This document shows, one piece after another, positions 1 through 6,008 of a stretch of 6,933 nucleotides of DNA. The position numbers were made by a program, and so were the translations under genes. The notes beneath the pieces were generated by a model that had not been told where the DNA came from, did no database searches, and worked only from the letters and a program-made list of their open reading frames with translations. The DNA comes from Acidobacteriota bacterium. GTDB taxonomy: Bacteria; Acidobacteriota; Terriglobia; UBA7540. Location: contig JAKASH010000151.1 of NCBI GenBank assembly GCA_021828225.1, forward strand, positions 1 to 6,933. Direction: 5' to 3'. Each line of letters starts with the position of its first letter. The first letter of the stretch is position 1.

Positions 1-1
1 G

Positions 2-40
2 AAGGCTCAGTTTACATACGAAGAGGAGTTCTATGGTTAA
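2..40 (+). CDS. Possible 3' end of an upstream gene (partial)
   Basis: The frame starting at base 2 is open from the window edge and reads KAQFTYEEEFYG before a TAA at 38-40. If real, it is the C-terminus of a preceding gene whose stop lies 25 nt before the ATG at 66 and overlaps the alternative ATG at 33 by 8 nt. The other two forward frames are also open here (frame 1 reaches a TGA at 67-69), so the choice of frame is a guess based on proximity. Twelve residues carry no recognisable family signal. Its only use is to suggest that the cluster continues upstream. Confidence 0.22.
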   Translation, partial: KAQFTYEEEFYG

Positions 41-57
41 CGAAAGCGGAAGAGGAG
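20..57 (+). promoter_or_regulatory. Duplicated Shine-Dalgarno serving two candidate starts
   Basis: The 9-mer GAAGAGGAG occurs at 20-28 and again at 49-57. The first copy lies 4 nt before the ATG at 33 and the second lies 8 nt before the ATG at 66, both in the frame of the decaheme cytochrome. The spacing and the signal peptide favour 66. Confidence 0.5.
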
Positions 58-65
58 AGGGTGAG

Positions 66-1145
66 ATGAAGCGACTGCTGAGTTTTATTGTAAGCGCAGC
101 ATTCCTGATAAGTATGTTCGGGCTTATGCCCACAGCCAACCTCTGCGCTCAGCGGCGGCCGGCACCTACCAAGGGTCCATCTGTTGCCTGGAAGGCACCC
201 ACGGAAGGCAAGACAAGCGATTACGTGGGCGAAGCCACGTGCGCAATCTGCCACCAAGCTGAAGCGGCACAATTTAAGCTGAGCGCTCACGCGGATATTG
301 CTCCCAAGGGAGCGAAGGAGGGCGTAGCGTGCGAAGGCTGTCACGGCCCTGGCGCTGCGCATGCCGAAGCCGAGGAGAAGTCCGGCGGAGACAAGGCGAA
401 GCAGGCTGAGGGCGCGAAACTGATTTACAGCTTCAACGGCAGCCCCAAGGAGAATGCGGAGCGATGCCTGCGCTGCCACGAGACTGGAAAGGCGCAGGAT
501 TCCTTTGACCATTCGGTGCATGCTTCAGCCGGCGTCACTTGCATTGACTGCCATGCTCCGCACCCGGTTGATCTGGCAAAGGCAGGGAAGCCCCAGCTCC
601 AGATTGCACAGGCGCAATTCTTTTCTGTCCCTCGGCTGAACCAGGAGGCTCTCTGGCGCACGGACGGCCAGTTGAAGGAACCGCAGCCAGAGATCTGCTA
701 TTCGTGCCACCGCACCGTCCAGGCGCAGTTTGCCCTGCCGGAACATCACCGGATTGGCGAGGGCTTCATGGAGTGCACGGACTGCCACACTCCCCATGGG
801 ACCATGAACCACTTCCAACTGAACCATGCGAACTGGGAGTCGTGCGTGAAGTGCCACGTGGAGAAACGCGGGCCGTTCGTTTATGAACATGCGGTTGTGA
901 GAGTCGACGGTTGCACGGCTTGCCACACTCCGCACGGAAGCGTCAACAACTTCCTGCTGAAGCGCCGCGAGCCACGCATGCTGTGCCTGCAGTGCCATAC
1001 GGCGATTCACGCCGGGTTTGCACCGGGTTGGAATGGCCAAGCGAACGTGCCGCACGGCAAGCGTGGTTTCCAGACGTCGGGGGACTGCACCCGCTGCCAT
1101 GTGGCGATCCATGGATCAAACTTTGACTCGACCCTATTGCGATAG
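66..1145 (+). CDS. mtrA: MtrA/DmsE-family decaheme c-type cytochrome
   Basis: This is a periplasmic decaheme cytochrome that would pass electrons through the bore of an MtrB-type porin across the outer membrane. From the ATG at 66 it is 359 residues, close to Shewanella MtrA and DmsE. Residues 1-28 form a Sec signal (MKR, then a hydrophobic stretch, cleavage near LCA-Q). Ten CXXCH motifs lie at about residues 59, 89, 134, 159, 211, 237, 260, 283, 307 and 341. Family hallmarks are visible: CEGCHGPGAAH, a PEHH stretch before CTDCHTPHG, GPFVYEH, and CTACHTPHGS followed by CLQCH. The 66 start gives a clean signal peptide and has GAGGAG at 52-57; an in-frame ATG at 33 with its own Shine-Dalgarno would add 11 polar residues. 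There is no convincing lipobox (the residue before the Cys is Leu). The mtrB-type gene follows after 10 nt. Family assignment is firm; electron direction (metal reduction or Fe(II) oxidation) is not determined. Confidence 0.95.
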   Translation: MKRLLSFIVSAAFLISMFGLMPTANLCAQRRPAPTKGPSVAWKAPTEGKTSDYVGEATCAICHQAEAAQFKLSAHADIAPKGAKEGVACEGCHGPGAAHAEAEEKSGGDKAKQAEGAKLIYSFNGSPKENAERCLRCHETGKAQDSFDHSVHASAGVTCIDCHAPHPVDLAKAGKPQLQIAQAQFFSVPRLNQEALWRTDGQLKEPQPEICYSCHRTVQAQFALPEHHRIGEGFMECTDCHTPHGTMNHFQLNHANWESCVKCHVEKRGPFVYEHAVVRVDGCTACHTPHGSVNNFLLKRREPRMLCLQCHTAIHAGFAPGWNGQANVPHGKRGFQTSGDCTRCHVAIHGSNFDSTLLR

Positions 1146-1149
1146 GAGG
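1143..1149 (+). promoter_or_regulatory. Shine-Dalgarno of the mtrB-like gene, overlapping the mtrA stop
   Basis: TAGGAGG at 1143-1149 combines the stop codon of the decaheme gene (TAG) with a near-perfect ribosome binding site, 6 nt before the GTG at 1156. This decides the start of the porin gene. The same frame is open back to an ATG at 1018, but that start would bury 46 codons inside the decaheme gene and place a charged, arginine-rich stretch before the signal peptide. Confidence 0.85.
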
Positions 1150-1155
1150 TTTCGC

Positions 1156-3156
1156 GTGCGATTTACACGTAGTTTGCTCTTCTTGATGTTAGCTTTTCTG
1201 GTGATGTTACCTGTCCTCAAGGCGCAGGACCAAAGCGAGCCTCAGCTCCAGTGGGGAGGCTTCCAGGTCCAGGGATCGGCCAGCGCAGGATATCGCTTTA
1301 CGGACGTCAAAGGCTATGAGCCGATGTTTGAGGAGCTTTACGACCTCAAGAGCGGACCCCGGCTCATGGACTTCAATATGTTCGGCCATAACGACAATCC
1401 GAATGCGTTTGCGAACGACTTCTCGCTCACGACGAGCGGTCTGGGCGGAGATCCGTATCCCGGCGCGCAGTTTACCCTTTCAAAGGACAAGCTTTATGAT
1501 TTGCGCGTCAACTGGCGCCAGTCGTACTTCTACTGGAACCAGAATGACAACGTTATTCTTCCGACCTTGAACAAACCCGGGCTCACAGACAACCATGATT
1601 GGGCCACGGTGCGGAAGATCGGCTCCATTGACTTCACTCTGCACGCTACGAACAATTTGCGCTTCAACTTCCAGTATTACCGGACACAGTTCAGCGGCCC
1701 AACCTTCACTACTTTCTCGCCTGACTTCCTGGATTCTCCGAGTAGTTGGGGAAATTATGCTAGGTCCAACGCTTATTCCCTGTACGCGCCAACTTTTGAC
1801 AATGCCAACCGCATTACCGGTGGGATTGATTACACCTGGCGTAACTGGAACTTCCACTACAACGTGGGTTACCAGACTTACGACGAGAATATGACGCTCA
1901 ACGCTGCCACTCCTGGGGAGCTTTCCATTGCCAAGACGCCCGGCGAGCCTCTCACCAATGCTTCCTGGAGTGATTACCGAAGGTTGACGACACCGGTCAG
2001 CGAATTCTCGTATTCCGGCCAGCCTTATCGTTGGATGGAAACAGCCGGCAGCTACCTCTTTTACCGCTACAGCGGCCCGGCCACCTTCGACCAGTCATTC
2101 AGCGGTAATAACACGGATGTCACCCCATCTGCCTATGCGGTTTCAGAAAGCGGACGGTCAAAGGTTTCCGAACCCAATAATATTGTTCAGCAGGGTTTCA
2201 CGTTTTATGTAAAGCCCTGGTGGAACATCAATCTGGAATACCGTTATACAAGGTTTACAACCAGTACTGATGGAACCTTCGCCAGCTTGTTCACGCAGGG
2301 TGGATTAATCCCCGTTCCTACAAGCGGGCAGGTTGCCAATGACTGGAAGTTCGGCATGCACGAGGGAGACCTCACGATGATGTTTACGCCGACGAACAAC
2401 CTGGTGATCAGCCCTGGTGTCACCGTGTTCAAGTCGGACGTTGAGGTTCTCGAAGATGGCGTGGCGGACCCCGCCCGCACTCTTCGGAACCATGCCGTAT
2501 CGCCCACCTTGAGCGCCTTCTACCGCCCCTCAAAATGGTTCGACATCCGAGGCGAAATCCATACCTTCAACAACGGCGCTTCCTACACCTCGCTTACACC
2601 ACACACCGACACAACCGGGCGTGTGGTTGGGAATCTCCGACTGACAAAGAAGTTCTCCTTGAGCGACGAGCTATATATCGTCAGTCAACAGTTGCTGGCT
2701 GTGCAATACCACGGCAAAGTCCAGACGAACTCCACCATGCTGAATTACACGCTGAACCCGAAGTATTCACTGTTTGCTGGCTTTACCTACGATAACGAGT
2801 TTGCTTCCGGAGAAATCAACTACCAGCGCGGGACTCCCCCCCTGAACGACACGCTACGTGACCAGGCTCTGAACCGCGTATGGCAGGCAGGGCTTGCTGC
2901 TCAGCCGTCCAAATATTTTGGGATCCGCTTCACTGGGAACTTTGAGCGCACGACGGGCTTGGGACAGGAAAGCGGGATCAGCCCGGTTTATGGGCCGTTA
3001 ACCTCGCCATATGGGACCGGCGAGGTTTATTTCAACTTCCCCAAGGCCGGCACGCTCTCGGTGGATCTGCAGCGGACTTATTACATCCAGCAGATCATTA
3101 CCGTCAACAATTTCAGCGCCAATATGTTGACGATCCGTTGGACGCGCGACTTCTGA
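1156..3156 (+). CDS. mtrB: MtrB/PioB-family outer-membrane beta-barrel porin
   Basis: This is the outer-membrane sheath that would hold the decaheme cytochrome in an MtrAB-type conduit. It starts at a GTG and is 666 residues, similar to Shewanella MtrB. Residues 1-23 are a signal peptide (MRFTRS, hydrophobic core, cleavage near LKA-Q). The mature chain is rich in Tyr, Trp, Phe, Asn, Thr and Gly with many short alternating strands (for example NLRFNFQYYRTQ and INLEYRYTRF), and it ends in WTRDF; a terminal Phe is the usual outer-membrane-protein insertion signal. The N-terminal part of the mature protein has the LQWGGFQVQGSASAGYRF stretch and a conserved-looking DLRVNWRQ segment, as expected for decaheme-associated barrels. 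I find no cysteine anywhere in the protein, so the N-terminal CXXC of Shewanella MtrB is missing. Tight coupling to the decaheme gene supports the pairing. Assignment rests on composition, length, C-terminus and context. Confidence 0.92.
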   Translation: MRFTRSLLFLMLAFLVMLPVLKAQDQSEPQLQWGGFQVQGSASAGYRFTDVKGYEPMFEELYDLKSGPRLMDFNMFGHNDNPNAFANDFSLTTSGLGGDPYPGAQFTLSKDKLYDLRVNWRQSYFYWNQNDNVILPTLNKPGLTDNHDWATVRKIGSIDFTLHATNNLRFNFQYYRTQFSGPTFTTFSPDFLDSPSSWGNYARSNAYSLYAPTFDNANRITGGIDYTWRNWNFHYNVGYQTYDENMTLNAATPGELSIAKTPGEPLTNASWSDYRRLTTPVSEFSYSGQPYRWMETAGSYLFYRYSGPATFDQSFSGNNTDVTPSAYAVSESGRSKVSEPNNIVQQGFTFYVKPWWNINLEYRYTRFTTSTDGTFASLFTQGGLIPVPTSGQVANDWKFGMHEGDLTMMFTPTNNLVISPGVTVFKSDVEVLEDGVADPARTLRNHAVSPTLSAFYRPSKWFDIRGEIHTFNNGASYTSLTPHTDTTGRVVGNLRLTKKFSLSDELYIVSQQLLAVQYHGKVQTNSTMLNYTLNPKYSLFAGFTYDNEFASGEINYQRGTPPLNDTLRDQALNRVWQAGLAAQPSKYFGIRFTGNFERTTGLGQESGISPVYGPLTSPYGTGEVYFNFPKAGTLSVDLQRTYYIQQIITVNNFSANMLTIRWTRDF

Positions 3157-3173
3157 TTTTTGGTGCATGAGAG

Positions 3174-3202
3174 TTGAAATGCCATTTGAGACGAGAGATG
3201 AT
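3174..3202 (+). promoter_or_regulatory. Weak sigma70-like promoter candidate
   Basis: In the 94-nt gap after the porin gene, TTGAAA (3174-3179) and GATGAT (3197-3202) are separated by 17 nt, a 5/6 and 4/6 match to the -35 and -10 consensus. This could give separate transcription of the downstream cytochromes. A match of this quality is easily found by chance, and the gap also contains only a 5-bp hairpin (GAGAA/TTCTC, 3205-3219) and no terminator. The small cytochrome gene has its own AAGGAGG at 3235-3241. Confidence 0.2.
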
Positions 3203-3250
3203 TCGAGAAGGTAGTTCTCAACAACGTGAACAACAAGGAGGAATTCATAA

Positions 3251-3601
3251 ATGAACAAGCTCGTCAATGCAGCAGGTCTTGTAGTTCTCTCAGTTGTGCT
3301 GGCAGGCGCCTGGTTTTTCTCGCAGGCTGCCCAACTGCAGGCACAAAGTACCCAATCTATCTTTGACGCGAAATGCGAGATGTGTCATGCGAAGGACGGA
3401 AGCGGAGATACCCCGATGGGCAAGAACATGAAGGTCCCTGACCTCCGTTCGAAGGTCGTACAGTCGAAATCCAATGCCGATCTCTACAATGTCATTGATA
3501 AGGGCAAGGGAATCATGCCGGCGTACGGGAGCCAGCTCAGCAAGCAGCAAATTAACCAGATGGTCGCGTATGTTCGCCACCTGGCCGGAAAAAAGAAATA
3601 G
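3251..3601 (+). CDS. Class I monoheme cytochrome c (c6/cbb3-like), exported
   Basis: This is a small soluble periplasmic electron carrier of 116 residues. Residues 1 to about 32 are a signal peptide (MNKLVN, hydrophobic core, cleavage near LQAQ-S), leaving a mature domain of about 84 residues. One heme site, CEMCH, lies at 42-46, preceded by the typical IFDAK helix and followed by KDGSGDTPMGKNM. The likely axial Met is M89 in GIMPAYG, and the C-terminal helix INQMVAYVRHLA is the usual last helix of the fold, so the heme is probably His/Met and of relatively high potential. AAGGAGG at 3235-3241 sits 9 nt before the ATG. It lies between the outer-membrane pair and the inner-membrane cytochromes, which fits a shuttle between the two, although that role is inferred. 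Confidence 0.93.
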   Translation: MNKLVNAAGLVVLSVVLAGAWFFSQAAQLQAQSTQSIFDAKCEMCHAKDGSGDTPMGKNMKVPDLRSKVVQSKSNADLYNVIDKGKGIMPAYGSQLSKQQINQMVAYVRHLAGKKK

Positions 3602-3656
3602 GGTCCGACCAAAGAAAGACGCCATCGCCTGACGGATGGGCCCGGAGGAATCCAAT

Positions 3657-3875
3657 ATGAGCAAGATGATCAAGGTCGGTGTGTTCTGCATCGCGTTGGG
3701 TGCGGCAATTTCCCTGTCTTCCCTTTCTTCCTTCGGGACGATGGAAATTGCGAAGAAAGAGAAGACGGCATGCACAACGTGCCATGTGAAAATGGGCTCG
3801 AAAGAACTCAATGATGTGGGCAAGTGCTATGAGAAGAAAAAATCTCTGAAGCCTTGCGAATTAGAACAGAAATAA
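3657..3875 (+). CDS. Small exported protein with one CXXCH heme site
   Basis: This 72-residue protein belongs to no family I can name. Residues 1 to about 27 form a signal peptide or an uncleaved anchor (MSKMIK, then a hydrophobic Ala/Leu/Ser stretch). A single heme-binding motif CTTCH lies at 39-43, with a Met at 46. Two further cysteines, C57 and C67, bracket a lysine-rich stretch (KCYEKKKSLKPC), preceded by KELNDVGK. The mature part is short and basic, so it could be a minimal c-type cytochrome that docks on acidic partners; this is inference. The ATG at 3657 is chosen because GGAGG (3644-3648) lies 8 nt upstream; an in-frame ATG at 3636 would add seven residues and overlap that site. It follows the class I cytochrome gene after 55 nt. 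The heme site is clear; the function is unknown. Confidence 0.8.
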   Translation: MSKMIKVGVFCIALGAAISLSSLSSFGTMEIAKKEKTACTTCHVKMGSKELNDVGKCYEKKKSLKPCELEQK

Positions 3876-3893
3876 GGGAAGAAGTAAGAGGCA

Positions 3894-3930
3894 AATCCGC
3901 GGCGGGTTAGCAATCCGCGGGATTAGCAAT
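3894..3930 (+). repeat. Imperfect tandem repeat with hairpin potential before a small membrane-protein gene
   Basis: AATCCGCGG occurs at 3894-3902 and 3912-3920, and TTAGCAAT at 3907-3914 and 3923-3930, giving two imperfect units of 18 and 16 nt back to back. The second unit can also fold as AATCC-gcg-GGATT (3912-3924), and CCGCGG is itself palindromic. It ends directly before the GGAGG (3932-3936) of the next gene, so it could affect translation of that gene; a replication-slippage origin is equally possible. Confidence 0.6.
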
Positions 3931-3941
3931 TGGAGGTCATT

Positions 3942-4223
3942 ATGAACCTCACTCCTTATCTTGCAACATGGATACCTCTTGTGGTGGTGGTTGCCGTGCT
4001 GGCCATCTACCGTAACATGATGGCAAGCCACGAAGACGAGACCATACACGTGCTTGAGGGCGATGCCCCCCAAGTTGCCGCGCAGGTCAAGCTCAGCCGG
4101 CGGCTGGAAGTCATCGAGCGGTGGGGCAAAATCTTGACGGCTATCGTTGTGGTCTACGGATTGTTGATCGCGACCATGTATCTGTATTACGTTTGGCAGC
4201 AAGGCAACAAACTGCCGGGATGA
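3942..4223 (+). CDS. Small two-helix inner-membrane protein, function unknown
   Basis: This 93-residue protein has no heme motif and no cysteine. A membrane segment spans about residues 7-23 (Leu/Val/Ala-rich, followed by YRNMM). A soluble loop of about 40 residues follows, with the acidic DETIHVLEGDAP and the charged KLSRRLEVIERWGK. A second membrane segment spans about residues 64-84 and is Tyr-rich at its end (YLYYVW). A basic stretch precedes helix 2, which by the positive-inside rule suggests a cytoplasmic loop with both ends outside. The ATG at 3942 is preceded by GGAGG at 3932-3936; an in-frame ATG at 3930 would overlap that site. It sits directly before the b/c cytochrome gene and may be a small accessory or assembly subunit of it; that is inferred from position. 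I know similar short proteins only as uncharacterised ones in acidobacterial cytochrome clusters. Confidence 0.75.
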   Translation: MNLTPYLATWIPLVVVVAVLAIYRNMMASHEDETIHVLEGDAPQVAAQVKLSRRLEVIERWGKILTAIVVVYGLLIATMYLYYVWQQGNKLPG

Positions 4224-4253
4224 ACTTCGAGTTCCTGGAAACGACGGCTAAAG

Positions 4254-6008
4254 ATGAACGCTTGGCAGCGGTGTGTGGTAGTGTCGGTAGCATTGCTGGT
4301 GCTCTCCTCGACAGGCTGGGCCCAGGGTTCGGACGCGCTTCAATGTACCACCTGCCATACCGATAAGGCTCAAGCCCTCAAGGGTTCCGCACACGCGGGC
4401 TTAAGCTGCACCACCTGCCACGCGGGGATTAAGACCTTTCCCCATCCCAAGGGCGTTGCTCTGCCCACGTGTACCCAATGCCACACGAAGCAGGCAAGCC
4501 AGTGGGCGCACAGCGTGCACGGGATGGCATTCGGCAGCGGAAACAAAGCCGCGCCCAACTGCCAGGTTTGCCACGGCGATGCCCACCAGTTGCAGAGAAC
4601 GAACACCTGGGCCTTCAAGAAGTCCATCCCGGAGTTGTGTGGCGCCTGCCACGCACAGATTGCCCAGCACTATGAGGAAAGTGTCCACGGCCAGGCCATC
4701 AAGCGCGGTGTGTACGAGGCTCCCGTCTGCACAACGTGCCACACGGCTCACAATATCGAGCCTCCGACAAACCCTAGTTCTACCGTCTCCCCTACGCATA
4801 TTCCCGAGACTTGCGGGCAGTGTCATGGGAACGTCCGGTTGAATAGCCGGTTTAACATACCTCCCGACCGGCTTCTTAGCTACGACGCTTCATTCCACGG
4901 GCTTGCGGTCAAGGCGGGCTCCGAGACAGCCGCAAACTGTGCCAGTTGCCATGGGATTCACCTGATTCTCCCGTCATCGGATCCGCGCTCGACCATCAAT
5001 CCGAAAAATCTGCCCAAGACTTGCGGCAAGTGCCATCCCGGGGCCGGAACGCGTTTTGCGCTGGGATCTGTGCATGAACTGCCGGGCGGCAGCGGACAGC
5101 CCCCCGCCGTCCGCTGGATTCGCCTCTTTTACCTGATTGTCATCCCTCTCCTGATTGGGTTGATGTTCCTGCACAACGTGGGCGATTGGGTCAGCAAACT
5201 GGTCGATCTGCGTCTGCGAAGGATGAAGCAGGTCAGCCTTCCTTCGGTTACTCAGCCGCCTGCCCGGCCCGGCGAGGCAAACGACATCCGGATGTACTGG
5301 TTTGAGCGCCTGCAGCATGTTCTCCTGCTGATTTCTTTCATCGTGCTGGTCTGGACAGGCTTTGCCTTCAAGTATTCAACGGCGACGTGGGCCCGGCCCT
5401 TGCTGGTGGTGGTGTGGGGATGGGAGCTGCGCGCCTTAATCCATCGTATTGCCGCGGTTGTATTCATGGCGGTCGCGGGAATGCACATTATTTCCCTGAT
5501 CAAGAGCCGGAAGCTGCGCCTCCACTGGCTGGAACTCTGGCCGCGGCACGACGATGTGCGCGAGGCGGTTGCAACCTTCGCTTATAACCTGGGTTTAAGG
5601 AACAAACGCCCGCCGCGTTCCTCGCACAGTTACGTGGAGAAAGCGGAATATTGGGCGGTGATCTGGGGCGGCGTGCTGATGACGATAACCGGGCTGATGC
5701 TGTGGGCGCACAATCTGGTGCTTGCCTGGCTGCCCATGAGTTTTCTACAATTCGCCAGTACCGTTCATTTTTACGAGGCGGTGTTGGCAGCCCTTGCCAT
5801 CCTGGTATGGCATTTTTATTCCGTCATCTTTGATCCTGAAGTTTATCCCATGGACCCTGCGTGGCTGACCGGTCACAGCGTCAGGCGGCGCGAGGGAGAA
5901 CAGTCCGACCCTGAAGAGAAAGAGGAAGAGGAAGGCGAACAGGAGCAAGGGCAGGAACAGGCTGACAATTCATCGCAGCCTGAGGAGGACAAAAGCAAGG
6001 ATGGTTAA
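4254..6008 (+). CDS. CbcL-like fusion: nonaheme c domain plus cytochrome b membrane domain
   Basis: This 584-residue protein is probably an inner-membrane quinol:periplasmic electron-carrier oxidoreductase. Residues 1-23 are a signal peptide (cleavage near GWA-Q). Nine CXXCH motifs follow at 31, 52, 73, 103, 129, 159, 187, 229 and 257, with repeated S-V/F-H-G-x-A elements (87, 143, 213) that likely supply distal histidines. Five membrane helices follow at about 288-308, 352-372, 391-416, 465-486 and 504-526. Candidate b-heme ligands are H355, H397, H411, H505 and H520, with HFYEAVLA, VWHFY and FDPEVYPMD typical of FdnI/HydC-type cytochrome b. The topology puts the heme domain in the periplasm and the C-terminus in the cytoplasm, where residues 545-584 form an acidic Glu/Gln-rich tail. 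The order matches Geobacter CbcL, required for low-potential metal reduction. The ribosome binding site is weak (GGAA at 4238-4241, 12 nt upstream). Orthology to CbcL is inferred from architecture. Confidence 0.93.
   Translation: MNAWQRCVVVSVALLVLSSTGWAQGSDALQCTTCHTDKAQALKGSAHAGLSCTTCHAGIKTFPHPKGVALPTCTQCHTKQASQWAHSVHGMAFGSGNKAAPNCQVCHGDAHQLQRTNTWAFKKSIPELCGACHAQIAQHYEESVHGQAIKRGVYEAPVCTTCHTAHNIEPPTNPSSTVSPTHIPETCGQCHGNVRLNSRFNIPPDRLLSYDASFHGLAVKAGSETAANCASCHGIHLILPSSDPRSTINPKNLPKTCGKCHPGAGTRFALGSVHELPGGSGQPPAVRWIRLFYLIVIPLLIGLMFLHNVGDWVSKLVDLRLRRMKQVSLPSVTQPPARPGEANDIRMYWFERLQHVLLLISFIVLVWTGFAFKYSTATWARPLLVVVWGWELRALIHRIAAVVFMAVAGMHIISLIKSRKLRLHWLELWPRHDDVREAVATFAYNLGLRNKRPPRSSHSYVEKAEYWAVIWGGVLMTITGLMLWAHNLVLAWLPMSFLQFASTVHFYEAVLAALAILVWHFYSVIFDPEVYPMDPAWLTGHSVRRREGEQSDPEEKEEEEGEQEQGQEQADNSSQPEEDKSKDG
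5982..5988 (+). promoter_or_regulatory. Shine-Dalgarno embedded in the acidic-tail codons of the upstream gene
   Basis: GAGGAGG at 5982-5988 encodes part of a Glu-Glu pair in the tail of the b/c cytochrome and lies 12 nt before the ATG at 6001, a long but usable spacing. The next gene overlaps the stop by 8 nt, so its translation is probably coupled to that of the upstream gene. Confidence 0.6.

Noticed and set aside
66..160. Lipobox (ANLC) in the decaheme signal peptide, implying a lipoprotein
   Set aside because: The residue before the Cys is Leu, where lipoproteins have Gly, Ala or Ser; normal signal peptidase cleavage near LCA-Q is more likely.
12..1112. Minus-strand open frames opposite the decaheme gene
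   Set aside because: They mirror a gene with ten confirmed CXXCH motifs and family hallmarks; their translations show no coherent domain.
1018..1155. N-terminal extension of the porin gene to an ATG inside the decaheme gene
   Set aside because: It would overlap 128 nt of clear decaheme coding sequence and put arginine-rich residues before the signal peptide, while TAGGAGG plus GTG at 1156 gives a standard secreted start.
3205..3219. GAGAA/TTCTC hairpin as a terminator after the porin gene
   Set aside because: The stem is only 5 bp, not GC-rich, and has no following T tract.
3622..3639. CCATC/GATGG hairpin between the two small cytochrome genes
   Set aside because: A 5-bp stem with an 8-nt loop and no T tract is within chance expectation.
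4121..4366. 81-codon plus-strand frame bridging the two-helix gene and the b/c cytochrome gene
   Set aside because: It overlaps both real genes out of frame and has no signal, domain or ribosome binding site of its own.
4254..6008. Frameshift or artificial fusion joining a multiheme gene to a cytochrome b gene
   Set aside because: The frame is continuous, the linker leads smoothly into the first membrane helix, and the same fusion architecture is known in CbcL.
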